The notes under the pieces were generated by a model. The model ran no database searches. It was not told the DNA's origin and saw only the letters and a list, made by a program, of their open reading frames with translations. The translations under genes and the position numbers were made by a program. A DNA stretch of 8,834 nucleotides, taken from Chloroflexota bacterium (GTDB lineage: Bacteria; Chloroflexota; UBA6077). This document shows, piece by piece, positions 1 through 6,857 of the stretch. How positions within the stretch are numbered: position 1 is the first letter of the stretch; each line of letters begins with the position of its first letter. The stretch is from positions 1 through 8,834 of the forward strand of contig JAJYKO010000165.1 in assembly GCA_021788565.1 (NCBI GenBank), in the 5' to 3' direction.

Positions 1-177
1 GCGCAAGGGGTCAAAGTGCTCGCTCTCCACGGGCTTGCCCACGACCTTGGGAATCATGTCTGCCAGGGTCTTGAAGCCCAGCACGAACCGGGGCTGGGTC
101 TGGGCGAAGGCAACATTCGGCGAAGGCATGGCAATGGCCGAGGCGATCACCATACCCAGCAAGACTAGCCACTTCAT
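1..177 (-). CDS. Secreted protein of unknown function, N-terminal part only (runs off the left edge)
   Basis: The minus strand reads ATG at 177-175 and stays open to base 1, giving 59 residues that begin MKWLVLLGMVIASAIAM. This is a classical signal peptide: one Lys, a hydrophobic core of about 14 residues, then AFA as a signal peptidase I site with predicted cleavage before Gln26. The mature part starts QTQPRFVLGFKTLADMIPKV. A strong ribosome binding site, GGAGGAG at 187-193, sits 9 bases before the ATG and fixes the start. The mature start resembles, from memory, short exported proteins common in Thermomicrobia and other Chloroflexota, in which an 'LGF..L...IP..VG.P' opening precedes a 'WRKADNWTAFTDG' region. 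That second region would lie beyond the edge, so the match cannot be confirmed. No function is known to me. Confidence 0.8.
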   Translation of the reverse strand, partial: MKWLVLLGMVIASAIAMPSPNVAFAQTQPRFVLGFKTLADMIPKVVGKPVESEHFDPLR

Positions 178-504
178 GGATGAGGTCTCCTCCGGTCTTC
201 GCTTACAGGTGATGCTCTGTCACACAGCGTTTGCTGGAACCTGGAATCGAGGCTTCAGCCGGTCGTACCAGGATCACCCCGACAATGCGTCGATTCCAAG
301 AAGTCAGTAAACGTGTGACCGAGCCCCAGGCCTTTGACGTGCTGATCCCAACTGAACGTACGACGGGCGCGGTCTCCGCCCCCACAAGCCGAAGCGACCG
401 TGTCGCAGAACCAGGAAACTACTCAACAATAGTGGCGGGCCTGGTTCTACAAGATGGGAACAAGACCGCACGTGCGGACGCGCCGAGCCGGCGGTCGCAC
501 GCGC
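178..504. other. Non-coding gap between the secreted-protein gene and the transporter gene
   Basis: About 330 bases with no gene I can support. Open frames occur on both strands, but none has a family resemblance or a convincing ribosome binding site. The stretch must hold the promoter of the secreted-protein gene and the 3' end of the transporter mRNA. It contains a 12-bp palindrome, CCGCACGTGCGG (466-477), and a 9-bp inverted repeat, AGAACCAGG (407-415) with CCTGGTTCT (440-448). Neither is followed by a real U-tract on the minus strand, so no intrinsic terminator is claimed. Confidence 0.6.
407..448. repeat. 9-bp perfect inverted repeat downstream of the transporter gene
   Basis: AGAACCAGG at 407-415 pairs perfectly with CCTGGTTCT at 440-448 across a 24-base loop. 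It lies 57-98 bases after the transporter stop codon on the minus strand. It could be an mRNA 3'-end hairpin or a paired protein-binding site. Its 8-base core recurs on the other side of the transporter gene at 2077-2084 and 2197-2204. Its role is unknown. Confidence 0.5.
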
Positions 505-2073
505 TCACCGCACTTCCAGGAGGGATGATCGCCTCTCCTCGACCTCCGCGGCCGGCACTTTCGACACTCCTACCCTGTCCCCTGTCCCGCGCAGGCTGGA
601 GCAGACGATGGCCACCACGGTGATCACGGCGCCGACCAGAAACACCTCGTGCAGTCCCTGCATGAACGCCACGCCATTGATACTCTCGCCACCGGTCGCG
701 GTGCCGGTGAACAGCTCTGCCAGCAACTTGTAAGACATCACCGTCGAGAGGATCACCATAGTCGTGGCAATAGCCAAGGTCTGTCCACTGTTGAAAAGCA
801 GCGTCGTCATGCCCGCCGCGACGCCCCTGCGGTTTGGTGGCACGCTCCCCATCACGGCGCTCATGTTGGGCGAATTGAAGAGCCCGTTGCCGACGCCGAG
901 GATGGCCAGAGCAATACCCCACACGATATAAGGGGCGGATATCGCGAAGCTTATCATCATCAGCTGGGCTACCAATGTACACGTCAATCCGATGGTGCTC
1001 AGCCAGCGTGAGCCGAGCCGGTCGGAAAGGCGGCCGGCAATAGGCGAAAACACCACCATCGTTACGGGTAGAGGCAACAGCTTCATCGCGGAGACCAGCG
1101 GCGAGTCGTTCAGCACCGACTGGAAGAACCAGCTCATGATGAACATGGTCGAGCCGCGCCCAAGAGCGTTCAAGAACAGGCTGGCATTTCCGGACCAGAA
1201 CAACCGGACACGGAACAGGGCTAGCTCCATCATCGGCGCCGCCACACGAAGTTCGCTGAGGATGAACACGACGAGCATCGCCCCACCGACGAAGAAGATC
1301 GCACGCGTTACGGGCTCACCCGCCATTCCCATCACCACGAAAGTCAGTCCAGCCAGGACGCTAGCAATCCCCAGCGGAAACGTCACCATTCCAACGATGT
1401 CGAACCGCGCCTTCCGCTCGGGCTCCACGATCTCGTGCAGCTTCCAGAACGCCCACGCCGTCGCGAAAGCCCCGAAAGGCAGGTTGATGAAGAAGATGTA
1501 ACGCCATCCGAGAAACTCGGTGATCACGCCTCCCAGAATCGTGCCCAGGATGAAGCCAGCGGTGGCGGCCATCGAGTTGATGCCCAGGGCAAGTCCACGC
1601 TGATAAGGTGGGAACGCATCGGTGAGAAGCGCTGTGCCGTTGGCAAACAGCAAGGCAGCACCCACGCCCTGGACGAGCCGGAACAGAACCAGCTGCATCC
1701 CCGACTGAGAGAGGCCGCACAGCCCCGAAGCGATCGTGAAGATCGCGAACCCGAGATTGTAGAGGTTAACCCGGCCCTTCATGTCGGCCAATCGGGAGAT
1801 GGGCAGCAGCAGGGAGGTAACTATCAGCGAATAGCCCATCAGGACCCACATCATCTCCGCGACGGATGCCCCAAGCTGGCGGGTGATATCCGGAAGCGAT
1901 ATCGTAAGGATGGATCCATCTAACGACGACATCAACACGCCGATTGTCGTGTTGATCAGAACGATCCACTTGTACTCTATGCCTTTGTTTCTTCTATCTC
2001 TACTCAATATCGAACCTATTCTCCTGTGACTCGCCTCGTGCACCATCGAGGTCACGGTGCGCTCGTTGCACAT
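505..2073 (-). CDS. DHA2/EmrB-type 14-TM multidrug efflux transporter (MFS)
   Basis: A proton-driven drug exporter of the inner membrane, by family. From the longest start it has 522 residues. About fourteen hydrophobic segments run from residue 35 to 492. DHA2 landmarks in order are the first-helix motif LDGSILTISLP (51-61), a motif-A loop SRLADMKGR (93-101), Arg132 in FRLVQGVGAA (motif B), motif C GFILGTILGGVI (173-184) followed by GWRYIFFINLPFG (189-201), and a second motif-A-like loop GRLSDRLGSR (347-356). The start is uncertain. The ATGs at 2073 and 2046 lack a ribosome binding site, while a TTG at 2007-2005 has AGGAGA 12 bases before it and gives a 500-residue protein starting just ahead of SRDRRNKGIEYKW. 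The gene stands alone, with no adaptor or outer-membrane partner. Substrate unknown. The family is near certain and the start is not. Confidence 0.93.
   Translation of the reverse strand: MCNERTVTSMVHEASHRRIGSILSRDRRNKGIEYKWIVLINTTIGVLMSSLDGSILTISLPDITRQLGASVAEMMWVLMGYSLIVTSLLLPISRLADMKGRVNLYNLGFAIFTIASGLCGLSQSGMQLVLFRLVQGVGAALLFANGTALLTDAFPPYQRGLALGINSMAATAGFILGTILGGVITEFLGWRYIFFINLPFGAFATAWAFWKLHEIVEPERKARFDIVGMVTFPLGIASVLAGLTFVVMGMAGEPVTRAIFFVGGAMLVVFILSELRVAAPMMELALFRVRLFWSGNASLFLNALGRGSTMFIMSWFFQSVLNDSPLVSAMKLLPLPVTMVVFSPIAGRLSDRLGSRWLSTIGLTCTLVAQLMMISFAISAPYIVWGIALAILGVGNGLFNSPNMSAVMGSVPPNRRGVAAGMTTLLFNSGQTLAIATTMVILSTVMSYKLLAELFTGTATGGESINGVAFMQGLHEVFLVGAVITVVAIVCSSLRGTGDRVGVSKVPAAEVEERRSSLLEVR
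2020..2025 (-). promoter_or_regulatory. Ribosome binding site that may set the transporter start
   Basis: AGGAGA on the minus strand, 12 bases before an in-frame TTG (2007-2005). It is the only Shine-Dalgarno-like sequence near the 5' end of the transporter gene. The spacing is longer than ideal, so the choice over the upstream ATGs is tentative. Confidence 0.4.
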
Positions 2074-2192
2074 CTTGAACCAGGAATCGCCGCGGCATCA
2101 TTGAAGGCCGCACAGCAGCACGAAATTGGAGTCCGGCCTCGGCACAAGCCATAACCTGCCGGCATGGAGGCAATGCTGACGGGAGACGGAAT

Positions 2193-2205
2193 TGAACCTG
2201 GTTCA
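2193..2205. promoter_or_regulatory. 13-bp palindrome, possible operator for the transporter gene
   Basis: TGAACC-T-GGTTCA is a perfect inverted repeat. On the minus strand it lies directly after a -10-like TACAAT (2205-2210), so it would cover the transcription start of a promoter pointing at the transporter. This is a common repressor site for efflux genes controlled by TetR- or MarR-type proteins. No good -35 box sits 17 bases upstream, and no regulator gene is in the window. The half-site GAACCAGG recurs at 2077-2084. Confidence 0.4.
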
Positions 2206-2245
2206 TTGTAACGCGAATCGAGGACAGAAGCAGCACTCGGAGGCC

Positions 2246-2359
2246 CTGTCTAGGGGATATGGCACTGTTAAGACACACGTGAACAACATCTTCGGGAAGC
2301 TCGGCCACCAGGTCCGAGCGCGGGCAGTGGCCTACGCCTTCCGGATCGGACTCATTAAG
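2246..2359 (+). pseudogene. Fragment of a LuxR-family HTH domain
   Basis: The plus frame encodes LSRGYGTVKTHVNNIFGKLG followed by HQVRARAVAYAFRIGLIK. This matches the C-terminal half of a LuxR/NarL-type HTH: recognition helix (GTVKTHVNNIFGKLG) and last helix (AVAYAFRIGLI). The usual first half of the domain (LTPRE..VL.L...G.SN.EIA) is absent upstream in all three plus frames, as is any receiver or sensor domain. 'SRGY' replaces the usual 'ISEG', which suggests a short insertion or decay at the break. The conserved end coincides with the HD-GYP stop codon on the other strand, and the frame then runs meaninglessly through that gene in antisense. This is a relic of a lost regulator, not a working gene. 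Confidence 0.75.
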
Positions 2360-3653
2360 GCGCAGGGGCTGGCTCTTCCGCGACCGGGACACCCGGCGGT
2401 ACCTCGCGGAATTCTGCCTCGAGGATCCCTATCATCGCTTCGACGACCACGGGGTCCCACTGCGTGCCGCTGTTTCTCGCCAGCTCTTCGATCACCAACT
2501 TCGGCGGCAACCCTTTGCGGTAGGGCCGGTCCGAGAGCATCGCGTCCACCGAATCCGCCACCGCGATGATCCTCGCGCCAAAAGGGATCTGGGTGCCCTT
2601 CAGCCCGTAGGGATAGCCCTTTCCATCGTACCTCTCGTGGTGGTACCGGATCAGATCGCTGCCGTTGCGGTAATCCCGATACTCACTCACCATCTCCGCA
2701 CCGCGAACCGGATGGGCCTGGATCTCCTTGAACTCCGCATCGCTCAGCCGGCCCGGCTTGTCCAGCACCGCCAGATCCGCGCTCAGCTTCCCCAGGTCGT
2801 GGACCCGAGCCGCTCGACAGATCTCCTCCGATTGCTGACGGGTCAGGTTCAGCCGCTGGGCCAGCTTCTCGGTGTAGTAGGTGACCCTCTCGCTGTGCTC
2901 GTGGGTATATGGGTGATACCGATCGACCCTGTTCGCTATAGCCTCCAGGGCTCGTTTGGTCTCTTTCCCCGGAGAAAGGGAGGCGCGAACCGCTAGATAG
3001 ACGCCGACCATCGGCAGCAACAGAAGGCTCGCGGCCAGGGGCGACACGGCGTAAGCTGAGGCAATCCCGACCCCAAACACCACCAGAGTCGCGCTCTGCG
3101 GGGCTGCCGACGACGTGGCCTCCAGAAATCGGTGGATAGCGGGCTTCCCCTGGGCCAGCGCGATCATCGCCGCAAGAAGCAGAAAGCCGATCGCCGAGTA
3201 GCAGATGCCAGCGGCAACCGCGGCGCCAATGCTTCGCTCGCTGGTCAGCAGGCGGTCCCCGCCCGAAAGCGTGCGATACACCAGACTACCCGCCGCCACA
3301 GAGAGCAGCCCGTTGGCGGTGTTGAAGGCGAGGGTGTACCACCTTTTCGCGTGGCTGACGTGCCATTGAGCCGTGCCGAGCGCGGCCAATGCGCACGTCC
3401 AAAGCGCCAGTCCCTGACTCACCATCAACAGGAGGGCTACTTCGAGGGATATAGTGACACTGATAGTGCTATTGTGGGTTAGCCAGATAGGATGCGTCGC
3501 CCCGACGACCAGAAGAGCACCTATTACCGCGCACACCACATATTCGTCGCGGCTGGTCGAGAAATCCCAGAAAGTGGCGCGAAGAAGCAAGAGGACAGCC
3601 ACCGAAGTGACAGACCAAAAATAAGCCTGCGCCCCGGGAGTGAGCCGTTCCAT
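2355..3653 (-). CDS. Membrane-anchored HD-GYP cyclic-di-GMP phosphodiesterase
   Basis: Predicted to hydrolyse the second messenger cyclic di-GMP at the inner face of the membrane. It has 432 residues. Residues 10-222 hold about six hydrophobic segments and form a sensor-like membrane region of no named family. The HD-GYP domain covers about 235-415 with all metal and signature residues visible: His253 in HSERV, HDLGK (285-289), His314, HHERYDGKGYP (338-348) and Asp367 in RIIAVADSVDAML. The tail is Pro/Ala-rich (EEPAPAP). There is no GGDEF, EAL or receiver domain, so input must come through the membrane region. The ATG at 3653 is the first plausible start, and the ribosome binding site before it is weak (AAAGAAG). 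A 7-bp inverted repeat lies 33 bases upstream. The gene is divergent from glycosidase A. Confidence 0.93.
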   Translation of the reverse strand: MERLTPGAQAYFWSVTSVAVLLLLRATFWDFSTSRDEYVVCAVIGALLVVGATHPIWLTHNSTISVTISLEVALLLMVSQGLALWTCALAALGTAQWHVSHAKRWYTLAFNTANGLLSVAAGSLVYRTLSGGDRLLTSERSIGAAVAAGICYSAIGFLLLAAMIALAQGKPAIHRFLEATSSAAPQSATLVVFGVGIASAYAVSPLAASLLLLPMVGVYLAVRASLSPGKETKRALEAIANRVDRYHPYTHEHSERVTYYTEKLAQRLNLTRQQSEEICRAARVHDLGKLSADLAVLDKPGRLSDAEFKEIQAHPVRGAEMVSEYRDYRNGSDLIRYHHERYDGKGYPYGLKGTQIPFGARIIAVADSVDAMLSDRPYRKGLPPKLVIEELARNSGTQWDPVVVEAMIGILEAEFREVPPGVPVAEEPAPAP

Positions 3654-3685
3654 TGTCTGCTTCTTTGGCTTCAGCAGTCCGTCCC

Positions 3686-3703
3686 TCGATGCATTCGCAT
3701 CGA
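3686..3703. repeat. 7-bp perfect inverted repeat in the leader of the HD-GYP gene
   Basis: TCGATGC-ATTC-GCATCGA lies 33-50 bases before the HD-GYP start codon, in the divergent region shared with glycosidase A. It could fold as a hairpin in the HD-GYP mRNA leader or be an operator. No U-tract follows, so a terminator is unlikely. Confidence 0.5.
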
Positions 3704-3763
3704 AGACCCCCCGTCACTATCTACAACGAACGGACTGCCAGGATATTACAGCGGTTTAACCAC

Positions 3764-3792
3764 TTGCTTGCTGCCAGCGCGTATAGTCTAAT
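3764..3792 (+). promoter_or_regulatory. Possible promoter of glycosidase A
   Basis: TTGCTT (3764-3769), 17 bases, then TCTAAT (3787-3792). The -10 matches the sigma-70 consensus at five of six positions and the -35 at its first three. It would start transcription near 3799, about 65 bases before the preferred ATG at 3865. A second -10-like TATAGT (3782-3787) overlaps it. Confidence 0.4.
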
Positions 3793-3864
3793 GCATCTCG
3801 AACTATGTTCGCGAGGCACTAGAGGGGAGTGAGTGCACTCAGACAAAGGCTCGGAACGCCCATT

Positions 3865-5382
3865 ATGAAGGCCGCTACCAAGGCCAGACTGATCCTCGTA
3901 CTGCTGACGCTGATCGCGGCGACGGCCACTGCCTGCGGGCCGGCGGTCGTCTCGGTGGCCTCGGCCCGCGGCGGCGATCCCAGCGCCACGCCCGCCGAGT
4001 ATCCGGGCACTCCCACGTCGTTCGCCACGTCCACGCCATCCGCGCAGCCCACGTTGGTGTCGACAGCCACGCCGATGCCCACCTCCACGGCGGTTCCGAC
4101 CAGCACACCCACACAGACAGGCACGCCCACGCCTACACGGACCCCAACCCGTACCCCTACCGCCCGCGCGACGGCCACGCCGGCACCCACTGAGACTGCT
4201 GCGCCCACGGAAACGCGGGCACCGACCCCAACTCAGCCGTCGACGGCCACGCCCACGATCACGCCCACCGCGACGCCTGCCAACTCCTTCCAGGCAATAG
4301 TCGCGGCCGACTCGCCCGCCCTGCCGTCGAGGATCTCATCCCTCAACGGCCACTTCCTAATGCTCAACATGCACGGAATGCTATTCCACAACAACCTCAG
4401 CGACATCAACGAGGACATCTCGTACGCCAGGTGGATGAACGCCGGAGTCATCAGGACATTCGCCACCGACAACAATTCGGGCAAGAGCTGGGATGGAGTT
4501 ACGGTGGGCAACCGAATCGCCGACATCGCCCCGTCTCTCAGGGCCAACGGCATAAAGCTGATCGTCTCGCTCGTCAACAACCACAAACCAGTGCCGGGCG
4601 AAAAGCCGGAGAGCTTCGGGTGGATGGACGGGTACTATCAGCTGCTCCTCCCGTTCTACACCGGCAACTGGCGCGGGGCCTACCTCTCCTTCGTGCAGGG
4701 CCTAATCTCCACCGTGCGAGCGCGAGGAGCGGGGGACGTGATCTTCGCCTGGGAACTTGGCAACGAGCTCCACACGCCGAGGGACCCAGAGGCGATCGTT
4801 CCCTTCATTCAGGCGGCGAGCAGCGAGGTCCGGAAGCTCGACCCCAACACCCCCATTCTGCCCGGCACCATGGGTGCCTGGCACCTGGACCCCTGGGTGC
4901 CCACTTCGCCGATCGCCCGCTGGCTATATTGCGATGCGCCAGTTGATGCCTACACCCTCCACGCCTACGACTGGGTGAACTGGGATCGGCAGGGGGACAT
5001 GCCCATCAGCTTCGACTTCGATAACATCATTAAACCCTGCTCGAGTGGTCGACAGCTGCCCGTCATCGTGGAGGAGCTCGGTACATCGCGGCAATTGGCC
5101 GGCGTATACAGTGCGACCCAGGAGGACAAGCGGCTGGCGCAGGAAAAGAACCAGCTCCGCTTCGTCCTGAATTATCCGTCGGTTATCGGTGTAGGCGCCT
5201 GGAGCGCAGAGAGCCCGAAGGTCGGCGACAAAACCTTCTTCGACAACGTGCGCGGCCTCACTTCGTACGGCCCGAATGACGACGGCGGTGGTTCGTGCTA
5301 CGACCCGGCGCCCATGTCCGCCCAGGGCGTGCGGTGCCAGTTGGAGCAGGCCCTCCGCAACCTCCCCACCCCGCCGTGGTAG
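3865..5382 (+). CDS. Lipoprotein glycosidase, clan GH-A-like (copy A)
   Basis: Predicted surface-anchored polysaccharide hydrolase, 505 residues. MKAATKARLILVLLTLIAAT ends in a lipobox-like ATAC (Cys24). A linker of about 100 residues made of Thr, Pro, Ala and Ser (about 38-138) follows, as in wall-spanning lipoproteins. The catalytic domain covers about 155-500. WELGNELH (Glu301, expected acid/base) and VIVEELGTS (Glu403/404, expected nucleophile) match the strand-4 and strand-7 glutamates of clan GH-A TIM barrels, and YTLHAYDW supplies an active-site His. Four Cys (356, 392, 478, 491), all conserved in copy B, suggest two disulfides and export. A GTG at 3829 would add 12 residues, but GAGGGGA directly abuts it. 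ATG 3865 gives a cleaner lipoprotein signal, though its own ribosome binding site is weak. The GH family and substrate cannot be named; a GH5-type endoglycanase is one option. Confidence 0.85.
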   Translation: MKAATKARLILVLLTLIAATATACGPAVVSVASARGGDPSATPAEYPGTPTSFATSTPSAQPTLVSTATPMPTSTAVPTSTPTQTGTPTPTRTPTRTPTARATATPAPTETAAPTETRAPTPTQPSTATPTITPTATPANSFQAIVAADSPALPSRISSLNGHFLMLNMHGMLFHNNLSDINEDISYARWMNAGVIRTFATDNNSGKSWDGVTVGNRIADIAPSLRANGIKLIVSLVNNHKPVPGEKPESFGWMDGYYQLLLPFYTGNWRGAYLSFVQGLISTVRARGAGDVIFAWELGNELHTPRDPEAIVPFIQAASSEVRKLDPNTPILPGTMGAWHLDPWVPTSPIARWLYCDAPVDAYTLHAYDWVNWDRQGDMPISFDFDNIIKPCSSGRQLPVIVEELGTSRQLAGVYSATQEDKRLAQEKNQLRFVLNYPSVIGVGAWSAESPKVGDKTFFDNVRGLTSYGPNDDGGGSCYDPAPMSAQGVRCQLEQALRNLPTPPW

Positions 5383-5612
5383 GCGCGTGGCGCCGCACTC
5401 GTGCGAGCGTGACACTCAGGAGCCTGTCATCCTGAACCGTAGCACAGCGCGGGCGAGGAATCTCCCCAACGAGGGCTCAGAACTAGGAGGCTTCTCGCCT
5501 GAGCTGTGCGTCTTGGTAAGGGTTTCGCAGGCGACGGCGCGGTACTGCTGGTCGCGGTAAACACCTATGACACGCAGTTTGACGTTCGAGGTTCGCCGGC
5601 GCCCACAAGTTA
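5383..5612. other. Non-coding gap between the convergent glycosidase A and EVE genes
   Basis: It holds two small hairpins just after the glycosidase A stop codon: GGCGC-GTG-GCGCC (5382-5394) and CGCA-CTCG-TGCG (5394-5405). They may stabilise the mRNA end, but no T-run follows, so they are not called as an intrinsic terminator. A dispersed-repeat-like element lies at 5425-5467. The remainder shows nothing I recognise. Confidence 0.55.
5425..5467. repeat. Possible copy of a Chloroflexota-type dispersed intergenic repeat
   Basis: The stretch opens TGTCATCCTGAACCGTAGC and ends GAGGAATCTCCCC. It resembles short repeats of the form 'GTCATCCTGAGC..AGCGAAGGATCTC' that I remember from many Chloroflexota and metagenome intergenic regions. 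In antisense such copies give spurious peptides ending 'RFRMT', which is seen here. Only one copy is in this window, so repetition is not shown directly. Confidence 0.4.
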
Positions 5613-6050
5613 TTACGTGGGGTCGCCGCCCAACGCAGCGGTGATCTGGTCCCATTGATCGTCGGTTATGTGGAATACGGTGCCTCCACGCGCTTTGCTA
5701 ACGCTGAGATCGCGGAGTATAGCGTCGTGCGTATCGCCTAGCCATAACGGAAGGGCTGGAGCTGTGCAATAGCGGACGAGGACACGCTCTTCGCTTACGG
5801 GCGGTTCCAACCAATAGGGATTATCAGCGTCCGAAAGCAGGCGTGGTTCGCTGAGAACCACGCCAAGAGCAACTATGCCGCGGGGACCACGACCGCCAGA
5901 TGCCCGCCAGATGATTACCCTGTCGCCGGTGTGGATCGGCTTGCCCTTGGTGGTCCAGGTGTCCATCACCAGGTGTCGAACGGCATCATCGATACGGTAC
6001 TTCTTCGGATCAGCGAGGAGTGCCCAATGAATAGGCGACAGCGTAGACAT
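5613..6050 (-). CDS. Stand-alone EVE-domain protein
   Basis: 145 residues, the usual size for a single EVE (PUA-like) domain. The signatures are HWALLADPKKYRIDDAV (8-24), DTWTTKGKPIHTGDRVIIWR and RGPRGIVALGVVLSEPRLL. EVE domains are thought to bind modified bases in DNA or RNA and often sit beside restriction or other defence genes or fused to nucleases. This one has no fused effector, and no methylase or nuclease is in the window. The start is well supported: GGAGAAG at 6055-6061 lies 4 bases before the ATG. The gene is convergent with glycosidase A and follows the DUF4325 gene after 142 bases with its own promoter-like sequence. A housekeeping RNA-binding role is equally possible. Confidence 0.88.
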   Translation of the reverse strand: MSTLSPIHWALLADPKKYRIDDAVRHLVMDTWTTKGKPIHTGDRVIIWRASGGRGPRGIVALGVVLSEPRLLSDADNPYWLEPPVSEERVLVRYCTAPALPLWLGDTHDAILRDLSVSKARGGTVFHITDDQWDQITAALGGDPT

Positions 6051-6085
6051 TTCGCTTCTCCAGTCGCTTGGTACGGATAACCCGG

Positions 6086-6121
6086 ATGATACACGAGCAA
6101 ATCTCTGCTACGAAGTAGTAG
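6086..6121 (-). promoter_or_regulatory. Possible promoter and dyad upstream of the EVE gene
   Basis: On the minus strand, a -10-like TATCAT (6086-6091) stands 36 bases before the EVE ATG. Upstream of it, over the expected -35 area, is an imperfect dyad, CTGCTAC-GAA-GTAGTAG (6105-6121), with six of seven positions paired. The -35 itself is weak (TTCGTA at 17 bases). A weak promoter that an activator or repressor binds at the dyad would fit, but nothing here proves it. Confidence 0.3.
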
Positions 6122-6192
6122 CACCTCTACCTTTGGTGGGGCCGCATCTCACACAAGAGGTGGATGGAACCGATCTGCCCTGCCTTCGAGAG

Positions 6193-6747
6193 CTACGCCG
6201 CAGGCCTCAGAGGTGGCAGGGCAATCGCGTAGGCGTATTCCTTACCGCCGGCTCGGGGTATCGCGGCCTGCCGCACCAGGATGCCGGCTGCCAGGAGCGG
6301 CTTCAGGCGATTGTTGAGCGCTGGTACCGAAATGCCCAGCTCGGCCGCCAACTCAGGGGTACGAAACTTCCCCTTTCGTTGAGCGGCCTCGAACGTGGCC
6401 TCCACGTGCTGGGCGGCGCCTATCATCTCCACACCCAGGGACGTGAGATGCGTCACGATTAGCTTCCGCCGTTCCATCGAGCTTCTGATGGGATGGATTA
6501 CCTCGTCACTGGCATTGAGAACCACAATCGCTCGCTCACCTAGTTCCCCGGCTGCTCGATCCTGTACGAGCCGGCCAATAACCTCATCCGCGAACGAGAA
6601 GCTGATGAGCTGTACACCCTCGAAGTCCAGAAGCAGCGGTTCATCCTGTTCGGTTCCCCGAAGAGTCTCCACGATCTCAGCCCGGACCCTTGAGCCGCGC
6701 TCGCGAGTGGAGAAGACATCGCCCCTTTGTCGAAACTCGAATCGCAT
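6193..6747 (-). CDS. DUF4325 STAS-like protein with C-terminal winged HTH
   Basis: Predicted cytoplasmic regulator of 184 residues. The N-terminal half is a DUF4325-type STAS-like domain: FSTRERGSRVRAEIVETL (12-29), then the core strand and turn LLLDFEGVQLISFSFADEV (38-56), where Ser49/Ser51 lie in the loop used for phosphorylation in STAS proteins such as SpoIIAA. The C-terminal part (about 125-175) looks like a winged HTH: FRTPELAAELGISVPALNNR followed by a wing region. A longer frame starts at 6849, but AGGAGG at 6755-6760, 7 bases before the ATG at 6747, decides the start. The gene follows the STAS/GHKL ATPase gene and has a good promoter of its own. Together they suggest a partner-switching pair in which the ATPase controls this protein. 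Its DNA target is unknown. Confidence 0.85.
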   Translation of the reverse strand: MRFEFRQRGDVFSTRERGSRVRAEIVETLRGTEQDEPLLLDFEGVQLISFSFADEVIGRLVQDRAAGELGERAIVVLNASDEVIHPIRSSMERRKLIVTHLTSLGVEMIGAAQHVEATFEAAQRKGKFRTPELAAELGISVPALNNRLKPLLAAGILVRQAAIPRAGGKEYAYAIALPPLRPAA

Positions 6748-6820
6748 AGCTGAGCCTCCTATCCCAAAACGAACGACACGTGGGCTCTGCCTCACCGCGT
6801 TCACTGACACCGATGAAAAC

Positions 6821-6849
6821 AGAATACAACGCGGCCCGTCCCCGGTCAA
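6821..6849 (-). promoter_or_regulatory. Sigma-70-type promoter of the DUF4325 gene
   Basis: The minus strand reads TTGACC (6844-6849), exactly 17 bases, then TATTCT (6821-6826). Five of six -35 and four of six -10 positions fit the consensus. Transcription would begin near 6814, leaving a leader of about 67 bases before the strong ribosome binding site. It lies entirely in the gap after the ATPase stop codon. Confidence 0.6.
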
Positions 6850-6857
6850 GGGGTCGG

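Noticed and set aside
466..477. CCGCACGTGCGG as an intrinsic terminator of the transporter gene
   Set aside because: The stem is short once a loop is allowed, and only TCTTGTT follows on the minus strand instead of a U-tract.
231..623. Plus-strand frame of 130 residues
   Set aside because: It runs into the 3' end of the transporter gene in antisense, has no ribosome binding site and no recognisable family.
2000..2392. Minus-strand frame of 130 residues upstream of the transporter
   Set aside because: No family resemblance, and it is antisense to the LuxR relic and overlaps both neighbouring genes.
3819..4208. Minus-strand frame rich in Gly and Val (VGVRVGVRVGVGVPV)
   Set aside because: It is the antisense of the Thr/Pro linker of glycosidase A; the repetitive composition explains the open frame.
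5382..5405. Paired hairpins after glycosidase A as a terminator
   Set aside because: GC-rich stems are present, but no T-run follows in either direction.
5570..5595. TTCGAGGTTCGCC as a tRNA T-arm
   Set aside because: No acceptor stem, D-arm or anticodon arm can be drawn around it on either strand.
5416..5655. Minus-strand frame ending RFRMTGS
   Set aside because: It is antisense translation of the dispersed-repeat-like element plus the end of the EVE gene; peptides ending 'RFRMT' are a known false product of such repeats.
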